Below, piece after piece: positions 53,701-63,549 of a stretch of DNA of 64,000 nucleotides (the first letter of the stretch is position 1; every line of letters begins with the position of its first letter). Under the pieces are notes generated by a model. The model saw only the letters and a list, made by a program, of their open reading frames with translations. It had not been told where the DNA came from and made no database searches. Both the position numbers and the translations under genes were made by a program. Source of the DNA: Eopsaltria australis (lineage: Eukaryota; Chordata; Aves; Passeriformes; Petroicidae); contig JAVTVJ010000826.1 of the NCBI GenBank assembly GCA_034509425.1, positions 186,001 to 250,000 on the forward strand, given 5' to 3'.

Positions 53701-55780
53701 AAGACGTTAATACAGAGTGCAATGGAAAGGAACATCAGCAATGCATCTCTGGGGAACACCGTTCATACTGTCTTAGATCATAACCCAAAACGAGCTGTTG
53801 ATCTCATCAGTTCTCATTTGTTTGTAGTATAAAACCACCACATGGTTTGGCACAAAAAGAATTCCCTGTCCAGGGAAAGCTGTGGCTTTTGAAGGGTGTA
53901 GTAGGTTTAATATATAATTAAACACAAGGAAGACACGAATGGCAGTGTTGTTTAATCACTGAACTAATTTGCACATGGAAAAAATATGTTATTTGTGTTT
54001 TCTACCACCAGATACCTTCCTAGCTTGATTACTCTTTCTTTCTCTTTAAATTCTGTCATCCTTTCTAATGAAGGGTTTCTTATTTCCTACCAGTATTGTG
54101 GAAACAGTTTAGTCAGAGTATCTATAAGTTCATTGTCTAGATGCGTGCATCATTTAGTAATAAACACAGCTGACACTGTTTTAACTGATCAAGGCAAATT
54201 AAACCTTCCTTTCTCAGCAAACAAACCTGACCTGAAAGACAATAACACCTTGGTCTATTGCATGGCCTCTCATTATTTTCTGAAATTAATGTTAAATGAA
54301 TAGGATGTTGAAAAAGGTTGTTTTGGCTTTTGTGCACATGAAATTTGATTCTGCCCTGAACTGTTGCATGCTAATTAACTCCTCACTATTGGAAGTCAAC
54401 ACACAATTACATCTTCTATGCCAGTGTTCAAATTTTGAGGAGGAAGTATTCAATTAGCATTGTCAAATGCAAATGTAGACATTCACTATAGAGAAGGAAC
54501 CTTTTGTTGATTTAGAGTCAAGCGGTGTCAAAGGCACAGCAGGAAATTGCCATTAGCCAATCTGGACTTTCTCAACATGCTGCTCTACATCCCATAATCA
54601 TCAGCTTCTGAAGGAGAGCAATTTAGGTAGCAAGTCAATCACATCTGTAACTCTGGCCAACCCATCTATGGCATGCATCCACAGATGGGATGAAGATTGC
54701 TTACACATTCCAGCTCCTGGACCTACTGCTTCACTCTTTTCCTTATCAGATGTGCCAAACACCATAGGGAGACTGTTGTTATTCTGGAGGCAAGAGATTA
54801 CTGGCTTATCTCTAAAGTTAAACCAGCTGTTTCATTTTATACAGCCTATATAGCAAATATTCAAGATCGCATTTGGTAATTGATATTTATTGCCATGTTC
54901 AGGAGATTAAATTGGTGAAAATTGGGATTAGTATTCAAATGGAAGACTGAGTCACATGGAATGGTTTTAAGCAAATTTAGAAAGATGTGCTAAGTCCACA
55001 ATTCATTTCCAAAACCAGTCAGTATTGGAGCCATGTGTCATGTTTATCCCATTTTTTCCACCTCACAACTGATGCTCTGTGCTGTGGTTGCACGCAACGA
55101 TTGTGAAGTCGTAAGCTCTGACTGACATTGTGCAGCAGCTGTACCGTGGGGGAGAAATGGACTTCCAAATGTCCTGCTCTCTCAGCTGCATGGAAATTTA
55201 GCTCACAGATGTCTACTTCATAGAGAAACCTTACAGAGCTTAATGGAATGAAAATTTTAGATGATGGTGATAAGGGTAGACCGTGCCCTTGTTTATTAGA
55301 AACTGCAGTTATTTTAGTTTTAACTAAAAAATTATTAGACTCAACATTGAAAGTTGCAATAAAGATTCATTTGGTTTGTCTTGGAGATTCAGGTTAGTTG
55401 CAAATTCAAGGATTAGAATTAAATAAATTAATTAGTTAAACACAGGTTGATACAAAGTAACTTCATATTCTTACTTTTTCTTTCATTTTCCTTTGTATGT
55501 ATGTGAAATGATTCAGCTCAGATATAATTTCTATAACTTTTAAATTGAATTGAATGATTGGAGAAAACAGTACAAATAGTAAATACTTCCTTTAAAAATG
55601 TACCTTATCTGGAAAGGGAACTTTGCTGAAAATGAGCAGATAAGTATGAGTAGCAATAAATATCATGAGGTAAATGTTAACTTAAAACAGCACACTTTGT
55701 GTATTTATTGCCTAAAGAAGGTACATCAACAGATAAAGCTAAATATTCCTTTAGGCTGTAGATAAAGAGTACCATAAAAG
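50745..55780. other. Unique non-coding DNA
   Basis: About 5 kb of AT-rich sequence in which I recognise no gene, RNA or element. Pyrimidine-rich stretches are common at 52.4-53.1 kb. Reading frames do not exceed 119 codons and have no recognisable domain. Confidence 0.5.
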
Positions 55781-55940
55781 ATTGAGTATGCTCCTTGCAA
55801 TCAAATGCCTTAGAGAAGTCCAGCAAGGCTGCCAAATAAATTCCCTGATCTTAACCCGACTTGCTATTTTTTTCACATGAATTTGCCTTTACATTGGTTT
55901 GAATAACTGCTGAATCCAAAGCCAGGCTAATTTTGGCAAG
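55781..55940 (-). mobile_element. Ancient LINE relic with RT palm motif A
   Basis: On the minus strand, positions 55826 down to 55797 translate to LLDFSKAFDC, in frame with GIYLAA just before it. This is the palm 'motif A' (xLDFSKAFD) of the reverse transcriptase of CR1/L2/L3-type LINEs, where the first Asp is a catalytic metal ligand. Outside about 20 codons the frame decays: stops and shifts appear on both sides, and no finger-domain or FADD motif can be traced. The copy is therefore much older than the CR1 3' ends elsewhere in the window, which do not contain this part of ORF2. The element limits are estimates and the family is undetermined. Confidence 0.7.
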
Positions 55941-58900
55941 AAATTCCAGAAATGCTGAAAGGACTAATATATAGGGTGATAGAATCATAACTCAGCTGAC
56001 AGATGGAACCAATTCTGGTATGCTGGTCTGTACTTGTCCATTGCAAAATCATCCCTGGCTCAAAAAAGTAATTCAAATCATGGAGTACTTTTCAATTGGC
56101 ACATAACACAAGACCATGTGTTCTTACCTTGAACAGCCATGAAAATTGAGTTTAAATGTTTGGAAGTTGCTGTCGAGTTATAAGTTAGGTTCAGCCTACT
56201 CCTGGTGATGCAGTTGCAAATCCATGATGACAGAGTAAGTGATGGTATGTCACACCACTGATGAGATAATGTCATTACTGATCTACATTTTAATAACACA
56301 GCAACCACTATGATTATTTCTCTACTGGTGACCTAATCTCCCACTTCTGAAAGAGTAATAAATATCTTGCCTTAGAGGATAAAACACACACAAAAGTAAA
56401 CCATTTTAAAGGAAGTTGAAGCCATAGTTTCCAAGTTTTATGTTATGCAACCTTCTGTAATGGTATGAACAGTCATCAGTTTTCCTAATTGGTACAAATA
56501 TAGCTATGTTTGCAGTGCAGCAGAAAACTGATTATTTGATTTTTATAACCTTAAAAGAAGATTTTACTAGACATTAAGTGGGTGTAACCTCCTTTGCAGA
56601 TGAGATCAGGATACTAACACAGATGTATTAGTATACTTAAAAAGGCTGAAAATTGAAGTCTGTTCTGTGGGAAAATCCAGTTCTTCAGGGGAAGTTTTAT
56701 TCTAAATCTGAACAAAAAATAGAAAGTCTGAAATTTTTCCTGGATAACAAAACTCCTAAAAATTTTACCAAAGATTCTGGCATTGGTAGTCTAGCTCCTA
56801 CCCTGACTCAGGAAGACCCTGAGAGTGCTGAAGAATGTAAGCATTGGTAGCATGGGGAAGAAAGATTTCCCTGAATCTGGATAAGAAGCCCAGAAGACTA
56901 AAACAGCCAGAGGGCTCTCCCACAGTCATAGATCCATGACAGACCCGGAAAGTTTTCCATCTATCTGCACAGCAAGATAGTTATGGAGTATAAGGTCTTG
57001 TGAACCTAAGAAATGCCTAAGCAAGTAGTCTTAGGACCAGGAAAATATTCTACTGGTAAATAATCGGGCAAGTGGGATGCACTTATGATGAGGTTTTAGG
57101 TCATCTATCCTTCTGATCCAAGTCTCTTGTGACCAAAGAAATTGAGATAGATAGATAGATAGATAGATAGACAGATTCATATTGTATAAATAAAGATTCA
57201 CAGAAATCAGTATGATCTCCTAGAAAGAAAAAGGCTCTGCAGGAATCCAAATGGAAAAGTTCTACTGCAAGTTTTCTTTTTCAGGCCTTTTATCTTCTTT
57301 TGCTTCCTTGATTCTTCCTAGCTGAGGACAAACCTTTAGAACTGAAGTTATGAATTTTTAATTTTTTTCTCTGCTGATGAAAATAAATAAAATTTGTTCA
57401 CTTTAGTATCACATGGAATGTATACAAAAGCAGTCAGGGCAAAAATAATTCAAAGGCTTCTTACTTGTTCAGGTGCTATTAAGTCAGGCTTGAGAATTAG
57501 AATGTGGCAGTGCTTTTCATGCTGGTTTTTACACCGTGTTTGTGTAAAGGATGATAAATGTTTTTCTTGCAATTTGCAGTAATGAGTTGGAGATCTCTAC
57601 ACTTGATAAAGTTCACCTCTCCATCGTGTGAATAAGTAGTGCCATAAGTCTATATCTTTTATTTTTTCAATTTATAAAAAACAGAATTTTATATTAATGT
57701 GCATTTAATTCCTGGGTTTTTTTATGTCAGGGACAAGTAAGTATTCAGAGAGTAGAATTAACACTACAACTGACTGAACGTTTTATCTGTATTGTCTGTG
57801 GATTAGAAAACAGAATTAACCATTGGCTCTTTCTGATCCAGTCTGGATTTTCTTCTCCTGGAGAAAAGGAAACATTTTTTTTCTGGAAATCCCTGTACAA
57901 CCAAAATATTTTTCAGGTCACTTTAGAGCTTTGTCCAACTATTAAAGAGAATATGAAGAAAAGGCAAAACGTATAGGATAAGGAGCCAAAGTTAGAAGAC
58001 CAGAGGAAAAGCTTTGGTCGAGGTGGTAACAGATCTGTCATTCTTGGCTCTGCTGGGTGATTGCATTACTGAGAAATTAACACCCTCCTGAAGTTTAGCC
58101 TGAAAATACACATAAAAAAGAAAACCTCAATATATTGTGGCCTCACTGTGACTTTTGGCATTATGAATTCTGTTATTGAATTACTTTTAAAAAATATATA
58201 TTTTTATTAGGTCTTCAGAATTTCAGACTGTGTGACATTCCACTCAAACCAACAGAAAATATATCACCAGCTGGCTCTTTGTCTTTGTTATGCCCCAGTT
58301 AAAAATGCCTTCCTCTCCACTGACACAATGCCATGAGCCATGAAATGAGTTTCCTTCCCCAGATTCCTGGTGCAGTCCACAAGAATGTAATTAGATCTTG
58401 GTCATGTAAGCTCAAAGATGCAAAATCCTGTGTTCAGAGGCTCATTGTTTGTAAGAGAGGTACAAGTCATGAAGCGTGTCTTTCAGCACTTTAAAGTTGT
58501 CTGGAAAATGGTTAAGAATACCAGTCAGTTGTTCAAATGTCTCTATTTGTCCCATTATTACCTTGTTTGTATTATTCTGCTCACAGGCTTGTTAAAATTG
58601 ATTAAGGTGAATCTGATCACTCCAAAATTGCTTGAGAAGAATTAGCAGTTGGGAACAACACATGTCATTTTTTTGCTGGCATTATGCAAGATGAGTGCAA
58701 GATATTTTCGAGGGTGGGTAAGAAGGGTGGAGGGACAGGGTGGAAATAAATAAAAAAGAATTACTCTTTCATGAAGCTTCCCTGTAAGGTTAAAATACAG
58801 AATATTTGTTGTACTAGGCTATTAGCAAAGTTCATTGCATATTTTTACCGATCCCTTAGGAAGAGTTTATTGCCATCACTCTTTAATAGAGATCCCAGTG

Positions 58901-59238
58901 ATGGGTGAAAAAGTTGGTGATGGATAAAAAGATAAAATTCCTCTTTTTTCTTTAATGTGAACTTAGTGTTTTTCCACATTGGTTGCTGGAAATGATGGTT
59001 TAGGCGATACAAGTTCTAGTTCTGATTCAGATTTTCATAAGCAATTAGACCTGAGATTTGGTGCATCAAAAACTCTTCAGCTTAGATTGACAAAGGGCTG
59101 GATGTGACCTTATTATGAGGAATAATTTCAATAGGATTCAGTTTCATAACCTGTGTTACCCACTTTTCCCTCCAAGGCTGTCCTCCCACCCTCTCATCAA
59201 GCCAGTGGATTTGCAGGTGTGGCAAAATTCTTAAGAGT
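55941..59238. other. Unique non-coding DNA with GATA microsatellite
   Basis: No gene or transposable element recognised. It holds the GATA repeat at 57146-57171, listed separately. The rest is AT-rich. Confidence 0.5.
57146..57171 (+). repeat. (GATA)n microsatellite
   Basis: Six and a half uninterrupted GATA units, followed by a degenerate GACAGATT. Likely polymorphic in length. Confidence 0.95.
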
Positions 59239-59243
59239 GGGAC
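59239..59243 (+). repeat. Left target-site duplication GGGAC
   Basis: Five bases immediately before the TGTC end of the LTR-like element. They recur exactly after its GACA end at 60872-60876. Confidence 0.85.
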
Positions 59244-59404
59244 TGTCCTAGGTTAGGCCAGAGGGGTCAAAATCTAAGAAGTGATCTGTGCTGTAAGAAT
59301 GCAGGGAGGGATACAACTTTCTTCCTGCGAAAGAGAAAGCCAATAATCAGGTAGTTTTAAGAATTGATAATTAAAAAGTTAGTCCGCCTTCAAAGAAAAA
59401 ACCA

Positions 59405-59412
59405 TATATAAG
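59405..59412 (+). promoter_or_regulatory. TATA box of the long LTR
   Basis: TATATAAG lies about 160 bp inside the TGTC end. It is followed by a pyrimidine-rich start region (CGCTCTTCCTCTTTGG) where transcription would be expected to begin, near 59430-59440. Confidence 0.65.
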
Positions 59413-59495
59413 CAGAGACTTTCTGACGCTCTTCCTCTTTGGACCTGCTGCTGCTGTGTAGAGAGGAGCAGCTCCTGCTTCTCTCACTGGTAAGG

Positions 59496-59542
59496 CCCCC
59501 CCCCCGCCACCTCCTTCCAAAGGAGGGATGGGGGGGGGGGGG
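59496..59542. repeat. C10/G13 fold-back inside the LTR leader
   Basis: C10 (59496-59505) is followed by GCCACCTCCTTCCAAAGGAGGGAT, then G13 (59530-59542). CCTCCTT pairs with AAGGAGG and the C and G runs pair with each other, giving a very stable hairpin of roughly 20 bp per arm with a tiny loop. The G run could also form a quadruplex. The lengths of these homopolymers are prone to sequencing error. Confidence 0.8.
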
Positions 59543-60728
59543 AAGGGAGGTTTTACGCAGCCGTGCCGCTGCAGCCGGGCAGGCATGGGGGAGGAACGGC
59601 TGGAATCTTCAGCAGATACAGCTCAGCCGGTGTGCCAGCTACACGAGAGGGAGAGCCAGGCCCCTGCTCCGGGCCAGGCAAGGACCAGGCCGGACTCCAT
59701 CCAGCTCGGGCCAGGCCCTGCCCTGTCACCCCAGGCCTAGATGGCCCCACCAGGCCGAGCCAGCTTGGCCGAGCCAAGCAGAGACTCTGAGAGCGTCTGA
59801 CATTCAGCTCGGACCTGTTCAAACAGCCCCGCAAAGAGCACGTGATCCTCACACTGCCAGAGAGAGAGAGACAGAGATTAACTCTGTTCATGCCTGGACT
59901 AAACTCACAGAACCCATCCTTCCTCGCAGAGAGAGGAACGAGTGAGGACATCGACATAGTGCAGCGCAGAGACTTTACAGTCAGTGAGGAAAGCAGAACT
60001 GATACTAAAAAGAGGGTGCATGGGAAGTTGCTTCAAGAGTGAAGCTGAAAACTCTTTTAGAAAACCATGGTTGGAGACTGAGCTAATAAATTCTCTGTAA
60101 TATATGAAGATATAGTCCAAAAGAGGATGTGAGGTTCTTATTGCAGCCAATGAACTGAAATACCTAAGTACAGACAAGTAAGTGTTGAAAAAGTACAGCC
60201 TGATGAGAAACTAGAACCAAGAGAGAGGAGAAGCTGTGATCCAGAGCCCTGGTCCCAGGGAGAATGCTAGAGAACCTGAGTTGTCAAGAAAACCTGTGTT
60301 GCTGAGCACAGAAGAAGGGATTTTCTTTGTTGCTGCAATTGAACTGAGCATCCTTAAAACAAGTACCCTGTAGACTGTTCATAACCCACCATAGTAACTG
60401 TGAGAAAGCTACTGGTGTGGGAGAGATCCACCATTAAGCTAGACTTTACTCCGGGCGGCGGTTAATGGTGAGACAGAAGACCCATAAAAACTGTATTTTT
60501 CTTACAGAAGATCCATGGTGTAAGCAAAAAAAACTTCTCTCCCTGAATGAACTAGAACAAGAGCTGTTTCTGAGGTGGTAAACTGACTGGAAGTCAAAGT
60601 GTTGTCTTTTGTATGTTGTCAGAGAGAATGAAATAGAGATGTAGGGAAAGAGGGGTGGTCTAGAGAGTTTGTTCTGGTTTTTTTTTCTTGAGTTTTTTTT
60701 TCTTTTTTCCCTTTGTCTTAGATATATT

Positions 60729-60734
60729 AATAAA
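60729..60734 (+). terminator. AATAAA poly(A) signal of the long LTR
   Basis: AATAAA sits in ATATTAATAAAACTTCTTTGT, about 137 bp before the GACA end, after a long T-rich stretch (60678-60716). An upstream AATAAA at 60085-60090 lacks an obvious downstream GT-rich element. Confidence 0.6.
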
Positions 60735-60871
60735 ACTTCTTTGTACTTTATAAAGTTTGAGCCTGCTTTGCCTACTCCTAATCCTTATCTCACAACAAGC
60801 AATCAAGTAAATTTAAGTAAGTGTGCTGGCATTTAACCACAAACCTGAATAAGCAAACTAAAACCCCGACA

Positions 60872-60876
60872 GGGAC
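60872..60876 (+). repeat. Right target-site duplication GGGAC
   Basis: Exact copy of 59239-59243 immediately after the GACA terminus. Confidence 0.85.
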
Positions 60877-61329
60877 CATACTCAGTTTTATTTCAAGTTA
60901 GGGAGTGGTAATTGTGAACCTGAAAATTAACCTTTGTATACCAGTAAGATTCCATGACATTTCATATTTCCGTAATAAACCTGAAGACAGCAGCAGGTTC
61001 TCCTGCTACTTCTGCTCATGCCCTCTGGTAGCAGCTGTACAGAACACAACACAGCTTTAAATTCTAACTCAGTTGGTGCTTCTCTGATGAAGGAAGCAGG
61101 AAGAACTTGGCTTCACATGTGGAGCAAATGTGAATTTTCCTGTGGATCTCTGTGTCCAGGATTTAAACCTGTAAGGGATTTTCTTCAATAAACCCAAGGG
61201 ACAGCTGCCTACAGAAATCCTGATCTGACTCAAAAACTCTTCTGACACTACTGAGACATGCTGACAGTTCTCTCGCTGTGATTCATTTTATTCAAGTCTG
61301 CTTTCTCCGAATGCACATCTGACACCAGA
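60877..61329. other. Unique non-coding spacer between two LTRs
   Basis: About 450 bp with no recognisable gene or element. Confidence 0.5.
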
Positions 61330-61343
61330 ACTTGCTCCATTCA
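61330..61343 (+). repeat. Left 14-bp direct repeat flanking the compact LTR
   Basis: ACTTGCTCCATTCA is repeated exactly at 61703-61716. It is too long for a retroviral target duplication and does not abut a TG terminus; three bases (GCC at 61344-61346) intervene before TGTGTT. Confidence 0.85.
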
Positions 61344-61456
61344 GCCTGTGTTAAATCTATTAAAATTGTTAAATTCTGTTCAGTGAAGGCACTCTGGGAA
61401 GGGCTCAGCTGCAGATCGGGGCTCGGTGGAGTCAGTTAAATGTCGGTGGAGTGTCA

Positions 61457-61565
61457 ATTGGTAGCGAGGCAGTGATTGGCTGGGGAGATGCGAGGGCCAT
61501 GTGAACAGGAAGCTGATTGGATGCAGGGACCCGTGAGCAAGGGCTCTGCAGCTGCAGCAGCCAAT
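61457..61565 (+). promoter_or_regulatory. Cluster of four CCAAT/ATTGG boxes
   Basis: ATTGG at 61457-61461, 61475-61479 and 61516-61520, and CCAAT at 61561-61565, lie 70-180 bp upstream of the TATA box. CCAAT boxes are bound by NF-Y, which works in both orientations. NF-Y-rich LTRs in vertebrates are often active in germline or early embryo. Activity here is inference. Confidence 0.65.
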
Positions 61566-61633
61566 GAGCGCTTGCTTCAGTTGCGTTTCGGTTAAATTCG
61601 CTTAAGGTTCGTAAAATTCTGTTGAGTTTAGAG

Positions 61634-61640
61634 TATAAAA
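61634..61640 (+). promoter_or_regulatory. TATA box of the compact LTR
   Basis: TATAAAA, followed 17 bases later by AATAAA (61657-61662). This fixes the element's orientation as forward. Confidence 0.75.
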
Positions 61641-61656
61641 ACACCTGGTTTGCTGC

Positions 61657-61662
61657 AATAAA
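61657..61662 (+). terminator. AATAAA poly(A) signal of the compact LTR
   Basis: AATAAAGCG is followed about 25-40 bases later by GTGTAAGGAGGTCCGTGTTG, a plausible GT-rich downstream element. Confidence 0.65.
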
Positions 61663-61702
61663 GCGATCTTCTTCGAAGGTGTAAGGAGGTCCGTGTTGCT
61701 AC

Positions 61703-61716
61703 ACTTGCTCCATTCA
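61703..61716 (+). repeat. Right 14-bp direct repeat flanking the compact LTR
   Basis: Exact copy of 61330-61343. Its first base is also the last base of the CTACA terminus. Confidence 0.85.
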
Positions 61717-63156
61717 CTGTGCAGCATTTCCACAGGAAAGGTGGTGTGAAATTGGTCACACATCTTCACAACACTTCCGCTTTAACATTTTTCTCACTGT
61801 GTTCAAAGGTATTTAGCAGCTGCCTAAGGAGTGCAATGTCCACAACAAAGTGGGCAATATTTTCATGCGAAAAGTGAGGGACCTCAAACTGCAGTGGCAT
61901 GAACAACTCTGGTGCAACACCAGTGTCAGATGGCTTGGGCCTGAGAAACAAATTAATATCGATACTAACAGGCTTAAGAGAGACACAGAGCAGGGTGAGG
62001 AATTCCCAAAGAAGGAGAATTGATAGTGCAAAGGAGAGTTAATACCAACCAGCTGGACTTGCTCAGTTACTTCATCAGTGCCTGCCCCTGTTTTTAAGGC
62101 CTGACAGAACAGCTCCATGACAGGGAAACATCCAGATCATTTGCCTGTGCTTGCTGTATGGAACACTGCTTTCAGTTTCCATCCTAATTTTACTGCATAC
62201 TACCCACCGCTTAAAACCAGCACCAAAGTTACGCAACAGTGTTTCAGTGGCAGCACTGAAGAGCTGTATATTCCAGCCTTGCCCTCCCTCAGCATGTCCG
62301 CTCACACACACAGCACACTTGCATCAACATTCACAGCCAGACCCACAGTTTAACCAGCTGCAATAATTCTGGCCTTGGCAAATCCAGCCCTGGGTGGATG
62401 GTGCAGCAAGAAGCCATGGAGGCCGTGCTTCTCCCCAGCTCCAAGCATTGCTCCAGAGGCCACACAAGCTGTGTGGTCCGGCCTTAACGCTCAAGGAGAC
62501 ACAGAGATCAAGTCCTTGCCACTGAGCCCACATGTCCTTGTGGAAGGGGCTGATGAGCACTGGAGCTGGGACAAGGAAAGGGCAGGTCTCTGCACCTGGG
62601 GGCAGAGGAGAGGGGTATGAAGTGTGTGCGTGTTGGGAGAGAAGGGAGCAGGGAGGGTGTTCTCCTTTCACACGCAGGGCCAAAGGGGCTGTGGTGGGGG
62701 CAGTGCCTGCCCAGCAAAGGAGACAAAAGGCAGGGACCTCAGGGATCACAGTTCCCCGTCAGTGGAACAGCGAGTTCTGTGTTGGCAGTGATACTCCTTT
62801 GGGAGGTTCCTGCTTGCTCTCCCCACAGGGATCTGCTTACTCCTGTCCCCACAGCAGGCTTCCCTCTCTGATATCGTCCACAGCAGCTTTCCTTTCCATG
62901 CTCTGAAAGAGGAGGGGGAACTTTTACAGCAACAGTGGGAGGCTTAATTAATATTTTAGCTGTTTTGACCATCATGATTTCTGGTTGAATTCACGAGGCA
63001 AAATTAATAACCCTGCTCTAAAGTGCTACAGAAGTGCAACACCAAGAAGCGACTGCTGGATGCAATCACTGTTTGAGTCACATTTTTTCTGGTAGCTGCA
63101 CTTGATAGGCCATCTTTAAGAAATGGTGGGTTAAGTAAAAAGAAGGACACATTTCA
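61717..63156. other. GC-richer unassigned sequence
   Basis: I recognise no gene. Positions 62260-62900 are GC-rich, so long chance frames appear on both strands (up to 141 codons on the minus strand at 62324-62749), with no recognisable domain and mutually overlapping. Some transcribed or old retroviral material is possible but unsupported. Confidence 0.4.
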
Positions 63157-63549
63157 GGCAATTTGAGAAACTTTTCTCCTTTTATTATTTCTTCACACAT
63201 ACATTTGTAGATATTACTGAAGGACAACTATACCTGGGTAGCTCAATTGCCTAAACTAAGGGTAACTGGAAAATAATTTTACACTAACAATCCTAAAGGA
63301 CCTCTTGAGGCAATGATAATGAATACAGTTCCTCCTATAAGGCAATTTGAGAAACTTCTCTCCTTTTATTCATTTTTCAAATATAAATATCCAGATATTA
63401 CTGAAAAAAAAGTGACTACTGAAAAGCAGACTAGCAACTACAGTAGGGCAGCTCAAATTCCTAAACTACGGGTAACTTTGCAAAATAGTTACACACTGAC
63501 AATACTAAAGGGACTCAGGAAGGAATGCCAATGAAAAAGTCCTATTATG
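63157..63549 (+). repeat. Diverged two-copy tandem duplication
   Basis: Copy 1 is 63157-63340 (184 bp) and copy 2 is 63341-63549 (about 209 bp). Both start GGCAATTTGAGAAACTT and share, in order, TCTCCTTTTATT, AGATATTACTGAA, GCAGCTCAA or GTAGCTCAA, CCTAAACTA, GGGTAACT, ACAAT and CTAAAGG. They end in a GT(T)CCTCCTATAA or GTCCTATTATGA phrase. Copy 2 carries an extra stretch of about 25 bp in the middle. Similarity looks like 70-80 percent by eye. No third copy follows. The source family is unknown. Confidence 0.8.

Larger units (their letters stand above)
59244..60871 (+). mobile_element. Solo LTR-like element, 1,628 bp, ERVL-type
   Basis: The ends are TGTC...GACA, a perfect 4-base inverted terminus with the canonical TG...CA, and an exact 5-bp duplication GGGAC flanks them. 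A 5-bp duplication is typical of class III (ERVL-like) retroviruses, against 4 for ERV1 and 6 for ERVK. Inside are a TATA box (59405-59412), a GC-rich leader with a splice-donor-like CTG|GTAAGG (59488-59493), and AATAAA signals at 60085-60090 and 60729-60734, the latter after a T-rich run. No second LTR, primer-binding site or gag/pol/env-like frame is visible, so a solo LTR left by recombination is the simplest reading. The distance from TATA to the last poly(A) signal (about 1.3 kb) would make the R region exceptionally long. An internal insertion or a non-autonomous element is the alternative. Orientation follows from TATA and AATAAA. Confidence 0.82.
61344..61702 (+). mobile_element. Compact LTR-like promoter element
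   Basis: About 0.36 kb with the organisation of a short retroviral LTR. There is a CpG-rich U3 with a directly repeated TCGGTGGAGT (61423-61432 and 61443-61452). Four CCAAT-type boxes follow (ATTGG at 61457, 61475 and 61516; CCAAT at 61561), then TATAAAA (61634-61640), AATAAA (61657-61662) and a short GT-rich stretch ending GTGTTGCTACA (final A at 61703, shared with the right repeat). The very short TATA-to-AATAAA distance implies an R region of only a few tens of bases, as in alpha/gamma-like avian LTRs. No internal retroviral sequence or second LTR is visible. A possible TG start is 61347 or 61367. The 5' limit is uncertain because the flanking repeat is 14 bp rather than 4-6 bp. Confidence 0.72.

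Noticed and set aside
59439..59945. Open frame of 168 codons
   Set aside because: Lies inside the LTR leader, runs through the C10/G13 hairpin and is rich in Pro/Arg/Ala from composition. It has no retroviral protein motif.
60877..61329. Internal retroviral sequence between the two LTR-like elements
   Set aside because: The two elements are unrelated in sequence, each has its own flanking repeats, and the 450-bp spacer shows no primer-binding site or retroviral frame. They are separate insertions.
62324..62749. Minus-strand frame of 141 codons in GC-rich DNA
   Set aside because: Overlaps an antisense frame of 124 codons. There is no domain, and low stop density is expected from composition.
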